Shown piece by piece: positions 6,938-13,750 of a stretch of DNA of 15,151 nucleotides. Numbering within the stretch: the first letter of the stretch is position 1; the number at the start of each line of letters is the position of its first letter. The notes beneath the pieces were generated by a model. That model made no database searches. It saw nothing but the letters and a program-made list of their open reading frames with translations, and was not told the origin of the DNA. The DNA comes from Opitutales bacterium (GTDB taxonomy: Bacteria > Verrucomicrobiota > Verrucomicrobiia > Opitutales > Intestinicryptomonadaceae). The position numbers were made by a program, and so were the translations under genes. The stretch lies in contig JAJXPD010000042.1 of NCBI GenBank assembly GCA_021641325.1, positions 1 through 15,151 on the forward strand, given 5' to 3'.

Positions 6938-7324
6938 TTACAACCCGTACGCCTGCGATTTGTCGCGGGACATTTCGGTTCCGGATATTATCTTGTTCCT
7001 GATTTTCAAAATCACCGCCCCCGGACACACATACGGCATGCCGTTTGGAGACTTTTTGTGCTTCGCGCGTAAATCGGCGGCGGACATCTCTTTTGGGTCT
7101 TTAAATTCGATTTCCGATTCGTGCTTTAAAATGGCGGGAAATTCGCGCTTGGCTATTTTGATGCTAAACGGATTGCCGTTGCCGATGGGCGTAGTAAAAT
7201 TGACAAGCAAATATTTATCCGTGGACGGCGAATAGGCGATTGCAACATAGTTGTGGAAATTTCCACGATTGTCCTTGCTTGAATCGAGCAATACAACCCG
7301 CCCTATCAAATCCCCGTCCGCCAT
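6938..7324 (-). CDS. Probable toxin partner of the Panacea antitoxin; MazF/PemK-like barrel candidate (128 aa)
   Basis: This gene starts 5 bases after the Panacea antitoxin stop, so the two form one operon. The protein opens with a strand-rich segment (GDLIGRVVLLDSS), then HNYVAIAYSPSTDKYLLVNF (residues about 24-43), KREFPAILKHESEIEFKD (about 59-76), a helix (SAADLRAKHK), and ends PGAVILKIRNKIISG. Short G-x-VVLLD / YLLVNFT / KHES-type strands with a late AVILKI strand recall the SH3-like barrel of PemK/MazF-type toxins and small proteins often found next to DUF4065 genes. The catalytic set of MazF is not clearly visible, so the biochemical activity is unknown. The function is inferred mainly from genetic linkage. 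GC is low here (about 42-48% in hand-counted 60-base lines between 7081 and 7260) against 55-65% in sampled lines elsewhere, which supports transfer from another genome. Confidence 0.6.
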   Translation of the reverse strand: MADGDLIGRVVLLDSSKDNRGNFHNYVAIAYSPSTDKYLLVNFTTPIGNGNPFSIKIAKREFPAILKHESEIEFKDPKEMSAADLRAKHKKSPNGMPYVCPGAVILKIRNKIISGTEMSRDKSQAYGL

Positions 7325-7329
7325 AAATT

Positions 7330-7884
7330 CTAAGCCAAGCGTTCCTTGATTCGCTCAATATCCTTGGGCGTCAAATCGCGCCGCCTCTCGCGCAGGAAAA
7401 CGCCGATGTCTATGAGCTTTTCGCCCTTGTTTCTGGCCGTCACCCATTCGATAAAATTCTTAGACTTGTGCGTTTCGTGCACAATGGAGCGTCCCTCGCA
7501 CGAATTTACAAAACCGATTCCCCGATTGAGGAACGCCTCGTCCGCGGGCGAAAGAACCGACATATCGGGCAATTCCTTCCCGACGGAAACCACCTTGAAT
7601 TTACCCTGTTTTTTTTCCGTAAAGTATTTTTCCCAAAGCGGCAGATAATCGCGCGCGCTTTTGACTCCGCGTATAATGTCGTGGATTTTCTTCAAAATCG
7701 GCCCTTTGGGGTAGCACATCATGACATCTCCCGTCATCGGGTTGAACGTCGTGCAAATGGATTCCCTTTCGGCAACATACATCGCCTTGATGATGTCGAT
7801 TTCCCTGCAACTCCCCGACGGGAAACTGTTGCAAATATATGCTACGCAAGCAAGAGCTTTGTTTATGTCGAAATTGTTGTCCAT
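7330..7884 (-). CDS. panA: Panacea-domain (DUF4065) antitoxin (184 aa)
   Basis: Panacea proteins neutralise very diverse toxins by direct binding; the same domain also occurs in SocA-type proteolytic adaptors. The start MDNNFDINKALACVAYI at 7884 is chosen over an in-frame alternative at 7914, because GGA lies just upstream and it removes an odd hydrophobic extension. The family pattern is visible: a first helix with ALACVAYICN, then IDIIKAMYVAERES (residues 29-42, matching the family's L-LYYAD-type helix), NPMTGDVMMCYPKGPIL (48-64, matching P-I-TGD-x-x-x-A-x-x-x-GPV), and HETHKSKNFIEWVTA (136-150, matching the T/SH...W..A element). The C-terminus (160-184) is charged and could carry partner specificity. 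It lies upstream of its putative toxin, the usual order, and directly after the large terminase. Lower GC than its neighbours suggests acquisition. Confidence 0.8.
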   Translation of the reverse strand: MDNNFDINKALACVAYICNSFPSGSCREIDIIKAMYVAERESICTTFNPMTGDVMMCYPKGPILKKIHDIIRGVKSARDYLPLWEKYFTEKKQGKFKVVSVGKELPDMSVLSPADEAFLNRGIGFVNSCEGRSIVHETHKSKNFIEWVTARNKGEKLIDIGVFLRERRRDLTPKDIERIKERLA

Positions 7885-7891
7885 ATTTCCA

Positions 7892-7930
7892 ATATTTATA
7901 ATATATATAGCCAAACGATGTATACGTAAA
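7892..7930 (-). promoter_or_regulatory. AT-rich promoter/operator region upstream of the antitoxin gene
   Basis: The 60-base gap between the large terminase stop and the antitoxin start is very AT-rich. On the minus strand, TTTACG (7930-7925) is followed after 17 bases by TATATA (7907-7902). A 13-base dyad (ATATT-ATA-AATAT, 7904-7892) overlaps the -10 and probable start point. Toxin-antitoxin operons are commonly autoregulated through such dyads, so this could be an operator. Both calls are by eye. Confidence 0.45.
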
Positions 7931-7944
7931 ATTTCAACCTTTTT

Positions 7945-9732
7945 TTAATACCCCCCAATCCTGACAGCCCCCTCCTCTTCTTCCCAGTCCACAAATTGCG
8001 GCTGCATGTTCAGCAAATAGCGGTCGGGGTCGATAAAGTCTTTTAGGGCGCAATTTCGCGACGAGTTCACCGAAAAATTCTTGTAGGAAATAACCGACTG
8101 CTCGCACTCCTCGGAAAAGTAAAACGTCGGGCAATTCTCCACTGATACGGGCCTGTCGGAGTCGTAGTCGAGCCTGTCGTTGATAAGCGCGATGGAACTT
8201 TCAATCGCAAGCTTTCCTCCGTTGGGCGCGCCGGTCTTCGCGGGCGTGAACAAATACGATTCGCCGACAATCTCGCCGTCCTTTTCCTGTATCGAGCGCA
8301 TGAGGTCTATGTAGCTCGTGCCGTTGTCGTCCATCGACGGCGCAATCTGTGCGCCCATGCGCGGGTCTATATACCGCGCATAGATGAAAATTTCGTCGGA
8401 ACGCGCGCCTAAAATCTTCGGCAATATCTTCCGCTCCACATCTTTCAGCACACCCTTCACGCGCAGAAAGCCCGCCCCCGGATTCGCCGACTGCGCGGGG
8501 CCCGCAAGCCAACACGGACACTTTTCGTCCTTTTCGGGCGGACGTGCCCATTCGCCGTATAATTTGTACTGCGGATACTCGTAAAGGCACACAACCCAGC
8601 CGTTCTCGAAAACGGCATACCACTTGATAACCCACGGCTTGCCGCCCCCGGGGTCGGCGGAACAATAGAGGGTATAACGTTGCAACTTCGCGGTCGCCCT
8701 AATCCAGTCGAGCGACACAACGTGCGCTTTCTTCGAAAACTTCGGGAACGCCGAAACCGCCGTAAAGTCGCAGTACCCGTATGCGCGGATTAGCACCTTT
8801 TCGCGCGGAGCGTCTATCAACTTTTTGCGGAACGCGTCGATGTCAACAAACTTGTTTCGCTGGGTATGGAGAAAATAGACCGCCGCCGATTTGCGCTCGT
8901 CGACCATCAACACGGGCACCTCGCCCTTCGGGCAATCTTTCGCAAGCACCATGTCGCCGACATTCTCGCTGAAAAAATCGGGATTGACCGGCGCAGTCTT
9001 GACGATTTCGCAGGTGTCCATGATTTCCTTTATCGGGCGCGTCATGCCGTGAACGAGCGTCACCGTTATGAGTATGCGGCCGTTCACGCCCGCAACGCGG
9101 TAGTTCATCAGTTCAAGCCAGTTCCCCTTCAAGTATTCGTCAAGCCACACAAGGTCGTACTCCTGCCCTTCGATTAAATCGGGCTCCTGCTCGTAAAACC
9201 AAAACTGGCACTGCGAGCCGTTCGGCGTAATGAACATGTCGTTTACAAAGCCCTTGCCCTTGCGGTATACAACATCGCCGCCCGTGGATTTTCCGCAGTC
9301 GCGCACGTCGGGCGGAAGATGCCTGTAAACGTAGGGCTGTTGCAGCATCCACGACGACCTCTGCGAAGCGAACATGCACGCAACGCAAATATCCTTGCGC
9401 GAAATTTTGCCTCCGTCGAAAAACCTACCCTCCGTTAAAACGCGGGCGACGGTGTCGCCCGCAAACTCCGACTTGCCGCTTCGGTTTCCGCCGAGCACCG
9501 CAACCGTCGAATACTTCGACATCAGGCTCCAAATTTCGTCCCAAGTGTCGGGCTTGTAGCCGTGGCGCAACGGGTCGTTTTCGGCGGCGAGAATGCGGCG
9601 GTTGCGCGCGGCAATCATCTTGTTCCAGCCGTCGACGCCGTAGTTTTTAACGAACCCGTCGAACTTCTCGAACGGCGCGGGCCATATAGGGTGTTCGGGG
9701 TCTATGGGCGCAAGCAAACGTGCGTCGGACAT
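7945..9732 (-). CDS. terL: Terminase large subunit: packaging ATPase and nuclease (595 aa)
   Basis: TerL docks on the portal, pumps DNA into the procapsid using ATP, and cuts the concatemer. The Walker A motif GGNRSGKS is at residues 81-88 and the Walker B DLVWLDE at 193-199, with the catalytic glutamate at 199. ILITVTLVHGM at about 220-230 fits the coupling motif region. The C-terminal RNase H-like nuclease is marked by CSADPGG (D360), ARYIDPRMG (D456) and an acidic stretch near DFIDPDRY (565-572). The length is normal. The start ATG at 9732 abuts the small subunit stop. It ends with GGY followed by TAA, and then the AT-rich promoter of the toxin-antitoxin pair. In most phages the portal follows directly, so the pair interrupts the usual order. 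Confidence 0.93.
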   Translation of the reverse strand: MSDARLLAPIDPEHPIWPAPFEKFDGFVKNYGVDGWNKMIAARNRRILAAENDPLRHGYKPDTWDEIWSLMSKYSTVAVLGGNRSGKSEFAGDTVARVLTEGRFFDGGKISRKDICVACMFASQRSSWMLQQPYVYRHLPPDVRDCGKSTGGDVVYRKGKGFVNDMFITPNGSQCQFWFYEQEPDLIEGQEYDLVWLDEYLKGNWLELMNYRVAGVNGRILITVTLVHGMTRPIKEIMDTCEIVKTAPVNPDFFSENVGDMVLAKDCPKGEVPVLMVDERKSAAVYFLHTQRNKFVDIDAFRKKLIDAPREKVLIRAYGYCDFTAVSAFPKFSKKAHVVSLDWIRATAKLQRYTLYCSADPGGGKPWVIKWYAVFENGWVVCLYEYPQYKLYGEWARPPEKDEKCPCWLAGPAQSANPGAGFLRVKGVLKDVERKILPKILGARSDEIFIYARYIDPRMGAQIAPSMDDNGTSYIDLMRSIQEKDGEIVGESYLFTPAKTGAPNGGKLAIESSIALINDRLDYDSDRPVSVENCPTFYFSEECEQSVISYKNFSVNSSRNCALKDFIDPDRYLLNMQPQFVDWEEEEGAVRIGGY

Positions 9733-10305
9733 TTATTCGCCCTCCTTGAAGTCCGCGTCGGACGAAGCCTCGGCGGTTTTCTTGCGCAGATAACGCCGCG
9801 CGTATTCGTCGGCGTCCACATATTCGTCCTCGTCTATTTTTATGCGTCCCGTCACGCCGCCCGAAAAGAGGTTGGCCTTGTCCGCCAATACCGACGACGA
9901 CAGCGCAAGCTGGTAAATGTTTGCGGTCGTCGGCTCGGAAACGTCGAGATTGTTGACCGCCTCCAAAATCTTGCCCTGCATAAGCTCGGAGTTGATGAAC
10001 ATTTTTTTCGAAAGCTTTTCCTTTTCGACGGCGATGTCGGTCGCGCAAAGCTCCGCCACGGCTACGACCGTGTAAAACGACAGCGAACACTTCCGCGCAA
10101 TGTCCGAATGCGGCAAACCCGCCGCAAGCAACGCCTTCACCGCCTCGAACAATTCGGGCTTCTTCTTTTTCAGCCGCGCGGCGGTGTACCTGCCCCTCGC
10201 CTCGTCCGACTCCAACGTCTCCGCGACCTCCGCGGGCACAAGCGCGCCCTCGACGATTTCGCTTAGCGGGAACAATTCATCTTGCCTTGGCTCTTTCTCT
10301 CCCAT
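9733..10305 (-). CDS. terS: Terminase small subunit (190 aa)
   Basis: The small terminase recognises the packaging start site on phage DNA and presents it to TerL. A helix-turn-helix is visible at residues about 55-88 (KALLAAGLPHSDIARKCSLS followed by FYTVVAVAEL). The middle (about 95-147) is helical and suited to ring formation (KMFINSELMQGKILEAVNNL; then YQLALSSSVLADKANLFSGG). The acidic C-terminal tail (about 157-190) is the likely TerL contact. The DKANLFSGG motif is common in terminase small subunits of the helix-turn-helix type. Its start overlaps the end of the sigma-like gene by 29 bases, and its stop directly abuts the TerL start. Confidence 0.85.
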   Translation of the reverse strand: MGEKEPRQDELFPLSEIVEGALVPAEVAETLESDEARGRYTAARLKKKKPELFEAVKALLAAGLPHSDIARKCSLSFYTVVAVAELCATDIAVEKEKLSKKMFINSELMQGKILEAVNNLDVSEPTTANIYQLALSSSVLADKANLFSGGVTGRIKIDEDEYVDADEYARRYLRKKTAEASSDADFKEGE

Positions 10306-10459
10306 TTTTCAAAGACTTTTTGATTTTTTCAATCGCGCGGTTCTGAATGCGCAACACCACGTCGTCGCGCACGCCGCACGCGCGCGCAATCTGCGAAACG
10401 TCCAGACACGCCCCGCTCGGCACGCGCCGCAACAGCTTGTCGAGCGCGGCGTCGAACAA
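10277..10459 (-). CDS. Small helix-turn-helix protein resembling sigma-70 region 4 (60 aa)
   Basis: The protein reads LFDAALDKLLRRVPSGACL, then DVSQIARACGVRDDVVLRIQ, then NRAIEKIKKSLKN. The pattern of a helix, a D/S-x-x-x-IA helix-turn-helix and a basic recognition helix with NRAIEKIKKSL matches sigma region 4 and related regulators, where R-x-R-A-L-x-K-L-R is typical. No ATG start exists in this frame. The TTG at 10459 is chosen because GGAA lies 7 bases upstream and it begins 4 bases after the preceding stop; TTGs at 10480 and 10537 are also possible. It overlaps terS by 29 bases. It could regulate the late genes or be an accessory DNA-binding packaging factor. Composition and coupling support a real gene; function is inferred. 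Confidence 0.65.
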   Translation of the reverse strand: MFDAALDKLLRRVPSGACLDVSQIARACGVRDDVVLRIQNRAIEKIKKSLKNGRERAKAR

Positions 10460-10463
10460 ACTG

Positions 10464-10769
10464 TCATTCCGACGGCTCAATGTCCTTGTCCGGCCGATAG
10501 ATGAAATGCGGAAATTCGCCGACGGGCTCGACCGCAACGAATTTGTTTTTGTAGAAATGCTTCAAGTCGCGCGGCGACGCGCGGAGCAGCCCGCAAAAAT
10601 CGTACTCGCCGCCCGCAATCGCGCCGACAAGGCGTATCCGCCAAAACCGCCCGTTCGGACACGGCATCAAAAGCCGAGCCTGAACGACGCTGTCGCTCAT
10701 CATTTCCCACGCCCGCTCTTCGTCCAACTGGACTGCGGAACGCACAATATCCCTATGTTTTTTCGCCAT
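10464..10769 (-). CDS. Unknown protein between primase-helicase and terminase block (101 aa)
   Basis: The start MAKKHRDIVRSAVQLDEERA at 10769 has a strong Shine-Dalgarno (GGAGGTG) and follows the primase-helicase stop by one base; the longer frame to 10892 is shadow sequence of that gene. The protein has a basic N-terminus, a helical segment (DEERAWEMMSDSVVQARLL), then a beta-rich part (GRFWRIRLVGAIAGGEYDF) and HFYKNKFVAVEPVGEFPHFI near the end. No membrane segment or catalytic signature is seen, and no family is recognised. The strong ribosome binding site suggests it is made in quantity. Confidence 0.72.
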   Translation of the reverse strand: MAKKHRDIVRSAVQLDEERAWEMMSDSVVQARLLMPCPNGRFWRIRLVGAIAGGEYDFCGLLRASPRDLKHFYKNKFVAVEPVGEFPHFIYRPDKDIEPSE

Positions 10770-10770
10770 G

Positions 10771-12816
10771 CTACACCTCCACAAGACGCTGCGGAATGAA
10801 ATTGTAAACCTCCGAATACGTCCAAGATTCCTTGTTAAAATATAAAAATTTCTGCGGCGTCGAGCCGTCGCCCCAACGCTGGGCGCGGACAATCCACATC
10901 GCGTCGGGCTTGTGCCTTATCATGTCGATTTCCGCCTCCATATCGACGCGCTTCTTCGGGTTTTTTTCGAGCGACAACTTGTACTCGGCGTCGGCAAGGT
11001 CGCGCTCCTTTTGGTAATTGCGCTGTACGACCCAAGTGTTGCACGCAATGTTCGTAATGTCGCCCGAACCCTCCACGTCCTGCTTGTCGGGCGGAGTCTT
11101 CCACTCGCGCACCTTGTCCTGAGGTTTTTTCGCGTGGGCGACCAAAAAGACGTGGCAGTTGTACTGTTTCGCAAAAACGTCGAGCCTGTCGAGCAGCTCG
11201 TTCTGACCGTTCAGGTCGTCCTTGCGCACTCCAAGCTTCATCAGCGAATCGAGCACAAATATCTTCACGCCGTACCTCTGCGCGGCGTAAATCATCACCG
11301 AAAGCAATTCGTCGAAAGACACGCGGCCGACCGAATCGTACGCGAAAAAATGCTCGTCGAGCCAGTCAAGCCCCGCATAGTATTCGTCCATGTCGGGCTT
11401 GCCGTACTCGTCGATTGGCCTGCGCCTGCCCATGCACTGCCGCCATAAAACCTGCGCAGTGCGTTCGATGCCGATTTCGAGCGAGGCTATGAAAATGCGC
11501 TCGTCGTAGTCGGCGGCAAAGCGCACGCATACATAGTCCAATAGGGTTGTCTTGCCGTGCTTCGAATAGCCCGACACCACCGTAACCTCGCCGTCGCGGA
11601 CATTCATGCCGCCGTCGCCGTCGGGAAGCGTCCACGGAAGCCGCCGCCCCGGTTCCCTGCCGTCGGCGGGAAAAAACAAATTCTTTATCTTCGCGTCGTA
11701 GTCGCGCATGTGGCGCAAACGCGCGGGGTCGAGCGGACGGGAATTTTCCACGGCGCGCTTCAACAGCTCCACGTTGTTTCGGAACAAATCGTTCGGGTCT
11801 TTCCCGCATTCGCCTTCGGGCAGCTCCACAAGCTCCGTGCGGTACAAATTGAGCCTGTTCATCAGCGTTTCGGCGGCGAGCTTTCCCGCCTCGTCGCAGT
11901 CCATGCAGATTTTGATTTTCGTAAACTGCGACAGCCATTCCCAGTCGTTTTCAATCCACCTGTTGCCCGAATTTTCGCCGTTGTCGGAGTCGGCTTTCGC
12001 GCCGAACGGCACAGATACCGCATTGTAGCCGAGCGACGCAAGCGTTAGCGCGTCCAATTCACCCTCGCAAATTATAAGCTCGTCGGCATCGCGCGGCACG
12101 CACTGCATGCCGAACAAGTGGTAGCGTTCGGCGCAGAAGCCCTTGTCCGCTTGAACGTACTTTTTGCCGTAGTAGTCGCGTTCGAGCGCAAAATACTTCG
12201 TGCCCAAAACCGTTTTCCCGTCGGGGCTGCGGAAGTGGAACGCATAGCCCTTCATCTGCTTGTACTCGCGCGTGCCGTCGGGACGGCGTACGGAAAACGG
12301 AAACACGCCCTCGACGACATTGTAGCGTTTCAAAACGTCGGGCGAAATCATGCGCTCGTTCACAAGGTAGTCGTAAACGTCGCCGTCCTCCATCAGCGGA
12401 TAGGTTTTGAGCGACTGCCGCAACTCCTCGTAGGGCCCCGACTTCTTAGGTCCTTCAAGCGGCGAACTTCCCGCCTGCGGCCGCCGCGAATATTTGGCAA
12501 TCTGCGGCCGCGCAGTGGAGACTCCCAAAAACCTCGCCGCCGCAAGCAGGCCCTCGCGCACGTCGGAAATGTTTTGCGCCGCCATAATCAGGTCGAGAGT
12601 CGAACCCGACGTGTACACCTCGCCGCCCTTCGGAGAGTTCTCAAAAAACTGCCCCTTGCGCGAACCGTCCAAATGCACCACGCAGGAATCGCCCTTGCCG
12701 CCGTGAACCGAACCGCACCTGTAATAATGCGTATCGAAAAACCCCCCGGGCAGAAAGGCGCTGCAAACGTCCCTTATGCGGTCGGTCAACGCGTTTTTGA
12801 TTTCCCACGCTTCCAC
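10771..12816 (-). CDS. Bifunctional primase-helicase (Toprim + DnaB-like; T7 gp4 type) (681 aa)
   Basis: One polypeptide carries both activities needed at the fork: primer synthesis and ring-helicase unwinding. The N-terminal part (residues about 30-100) has a primase zinc-domain-like layout (GDSCVVHLDGSRKGQFFENS, then GGEVYTSGSTLDLI), but a complete zinc-binding cysteine set is not evident. The Toprim domain has IICEGELDALTL (E251) and CMDCDEAG (D306, D308). The RecA/DnaB-like helicase has Walker A SGYSKHGKTT (415-424), Walker B IFVLDSLM (519-526), VAHAKKP (559-565) and EGSGDITNIACN (582-593). The organisation matches T7 gp4 and Twinkle. The start is GTG at 12816, 3 bases after the ASCH gene stop, with GGAAGGG upstream. 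It would work with the single-stranded DNA-binding protein and the replication protein encoded upstream. Confidence 0.92.
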   Translation of the reverse strand: MEAWEIKNALTDRIRDVCSAFLPGGFFDTHYYRCGSVHGGKGDSCVVHLDGSRKGQFFENSPKGGEVYTSGSTLDLIMAAQNISDVREGLLAAARFLGVSTARPQIAKYSRRPQAGSSPLEGPKKSGPYEELRQSLKTYPLMEDGDVYDYLVNERMISPDVLKRYNVVEGVFPFSVRRPDGTREYKQMKGYAFHFRSPDGKTVLGTKYFALERDYYGKKYVQADKGFCAERYHLFGMQCVPRDADELIICEGELDALTLASLGYNAVSVPFGAKADSDNGENSGNRWIENDWEWLSQFTKIKICMDCDEAGKLAAETLMNRLNLYRTELVELPEGECGKDPNDLFRNNVELLKRAVENSRPLDPARLRHMRDYDAKIKNLFFPADGREPGRRLPWTLPDGDGGMNVRDGEVTVVSGYSKHGKTTLLDYVCVRFAADYDERIFIASLEIGIERTAQVLWRQCMGRRRPIDEYGKPDMDEYYAGLDWLDEHFFAYDSVGRVSFDELLSVMIYAAQRYGVKIFVLDSLMKLGVRKDDLNGQNELLDRLDVFAKQYNCHVFLVAHAKKPQDKVREWKTPPDKQDVEGSGDITNIACNTWVVQRNYQKERDLADAEYKLSLEKNPKKRVDMEAEIDMIRHKPDAMWIVRAQRWGDGSTPQKFLYFNKESWTYSEVYNFIPQRLVEV

Positions 12817-12819
12817 GGA

Positions 12820-13278
12820 TTACAATGCCCTTCCGATGTAGTGTTTCCTTTCGACTCCCAACGCGTCGTCGAGGTCGAAGTCCGCATTCCAGAAACCGAG
12901 CGAACCCTTCGCGGGAATCGGATTTTTGAACCAGCGCGGATTTTCGAGGTAGAACCCGCAAAATCCCGATATGTGCCACGGCGAACAAACCGCGCGTTTG
13001 CAGTCAACCAAATCGCAGACGCCCAAAATGTAGCCGCACGGCGCGTTCAGAAAACCGCCCGAACACTCGCGCACGGCGTTTTCGGCGAATGCGTTGTCGC
13101 AGTCGGCGAAATTCCTGTACGTCAAAACCGCCTCGTCGAAGTCGGCGCGGACGCGCGCCGAAGACGAATGCAACGCAAACGTCCCGCGGAACGAAGTGCT
13201 CCAACGCCTGTTCTCCACGTCCTTTATCCCGTCGAGAATGAGCGAAACCCACGGTTGCCTGACGCTTAGCGCCTTCAT
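12820..13278 (-). CDS. ASCH-domain protein (152 aa)
   Basis: ASCH domains are small beta-barrels related to PUA that bind or act on RNA or modified nucleosides; some members hydrolyse N4-acetylcytidine. The signature is clear: MKALSVRQPWVSLILDGIKD then VENRRW, containing the G-x-K-x-x-E-x-R motif (G17, K19, E22, R24), followed by the RGTFALHSSS strand at residues 31-40 and GYILGVCDLVDC at 82-93. The start MKALSVRQPW at 13278 overlaps the preceding TGA by one base (TGATG); the longer frame to 13701 is arginine/cysteine-rich shadow sequence. The closing part (NPIPAKGSLGFW) matches ASCH proteins common in phage and prophage genomes. Its substrate is not known here. It lies just before the primase-helicase, so it is expressed with replication genes. 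Confidence 0.85.
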   Translation of the reverse strand: MKALSVRQPWVSLILDGIKDVENRRWSTSFRGTFALHSSSARVRADFDEAVLTYRNFADCDNAFAENAVRECSGGFLNAPCGYILGVCDLVDCKRAVCSPWHISGFCGFYLENPRWFKNPIPAKGSLGFWNADFDLDDALGVERKHYIGRAL

Positions 13279-13508
13279 CAATACATCGTCCCCCCGTTGC
13301 CGTTGCGGGCGCGAATGTGCGCCCTGATTTCGTCCTGCGCATGCGGCGGTAGCAATTCCAGGTCGGACAAAAGCTCGCGCTCTATGTCGGCAATCGCGCC
13401 GCATACGCTGGCGCGGACGCCCGCCGCCACAATCTGCGAATGCGCAAGCAAAAGGGTTTTCCACGCGGCATACGCAAGAGCCGCCTTTTGGTAGACGCCG
13501 CAATTCAT
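13278..13508 (-). CDS. Small unknown helical protein (76 aa)
   Basis: The start MNCGVYQKAALAYAAWKTLL at 13508 overlaps the previous gene by 4 bases (ATGA), and its stop overlaps the ASCH start by one base. The protein is alanine-rich and helical (residues 5-50: AGVRASVCGAIADIERELLS), with a polar C-terminus rich in Arg, Asn and Gly (RARNGNGGTMY). No membrane segment of full length is certain, although the N-terminal 30 residues are fairly hydrophobic. It belongs to the early/replication operon. No family is recognised. Confidence 0.75.
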   Translation of the reverse strand: MNCGVYQKAALAYAAWKTLLLAHSQIVAAGVRASVCGAIADIERELLSDLELLPPHAQDEIRAHIRARNGNGGTMY

Positions 13509-13738
13509 TTCTGTTTCCCCCAGTAGGCGCGGGTTTTCGACTCCTCTTTAAGCAAAAACTCCCTGCACATGCCGAGCTGCGCGTAGAGATTCCCGCGGCC
13601 GTACGCCACAAAATCCGACGTTCCGTCCGCATGGTTGGCGGCGGAGACCAGCACCAACACCGAGTCCCCGAATTCCTCAAGCTTGTCGCAGAGCGATTCA
13701 ATCACCGCACCTACGGCCTTTCTGTCCGTGTCCGTCAT
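13505..13738 (-). CDS. Small unknown protein (77 aa)
   Basis: The start MTDTDRKAVGAVIESLCDKL at 13738 is preceded by AGGGAGGG, a strong ribosome binding site, and lies 12 bases after the single-stranded DNA-binding protein stop. A helix (residues 5-22) is followed by DSVLVLVSAANHADGTSDFV, then a helix with YAQLGMCREFLLKEE and a basic end. It is probably a small cytoplasmic protein. Its ATGA overlap with the next gene shows tight coupling. No family is recognised. Confidence 0.75.
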   Translation of the reverse strand: MTDTDRKAVGAVIESLCDKLEEFGDSVLVLVSAANHADGTSDFVAYGRGNLYAQLGMCREFLLKEESKTRAYWGKQK

Positions 13739-13750
13739 CGCGCCCTCCCT

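Noticed and set aside
6921..6940. T-rich stretch with short dyad after the toxin-candidate gene as a terminator
   Set aside because: The T-run is on the plus strand, so the minus-strand transcript would carry A residues. The stem is only 5 bases and AT-rich.
7940..7956. G6 and A7 runs at the end of the large terminase as a programmed frameshift site
   Set aside because: Shifted frames meet a stop within a few codons and reach no useful reading frame. The terminase already ends normally with TAA.
12118..13269. Long plus-strand open frame opposite the primase-helicase and ASCH genes (383 codons)
   Set aside because: It is antisense to two genes with intact motifs. The translation is Arg/Ala/Val-rich and lacks any recognisable domain, so it is a codon-bias shadow.
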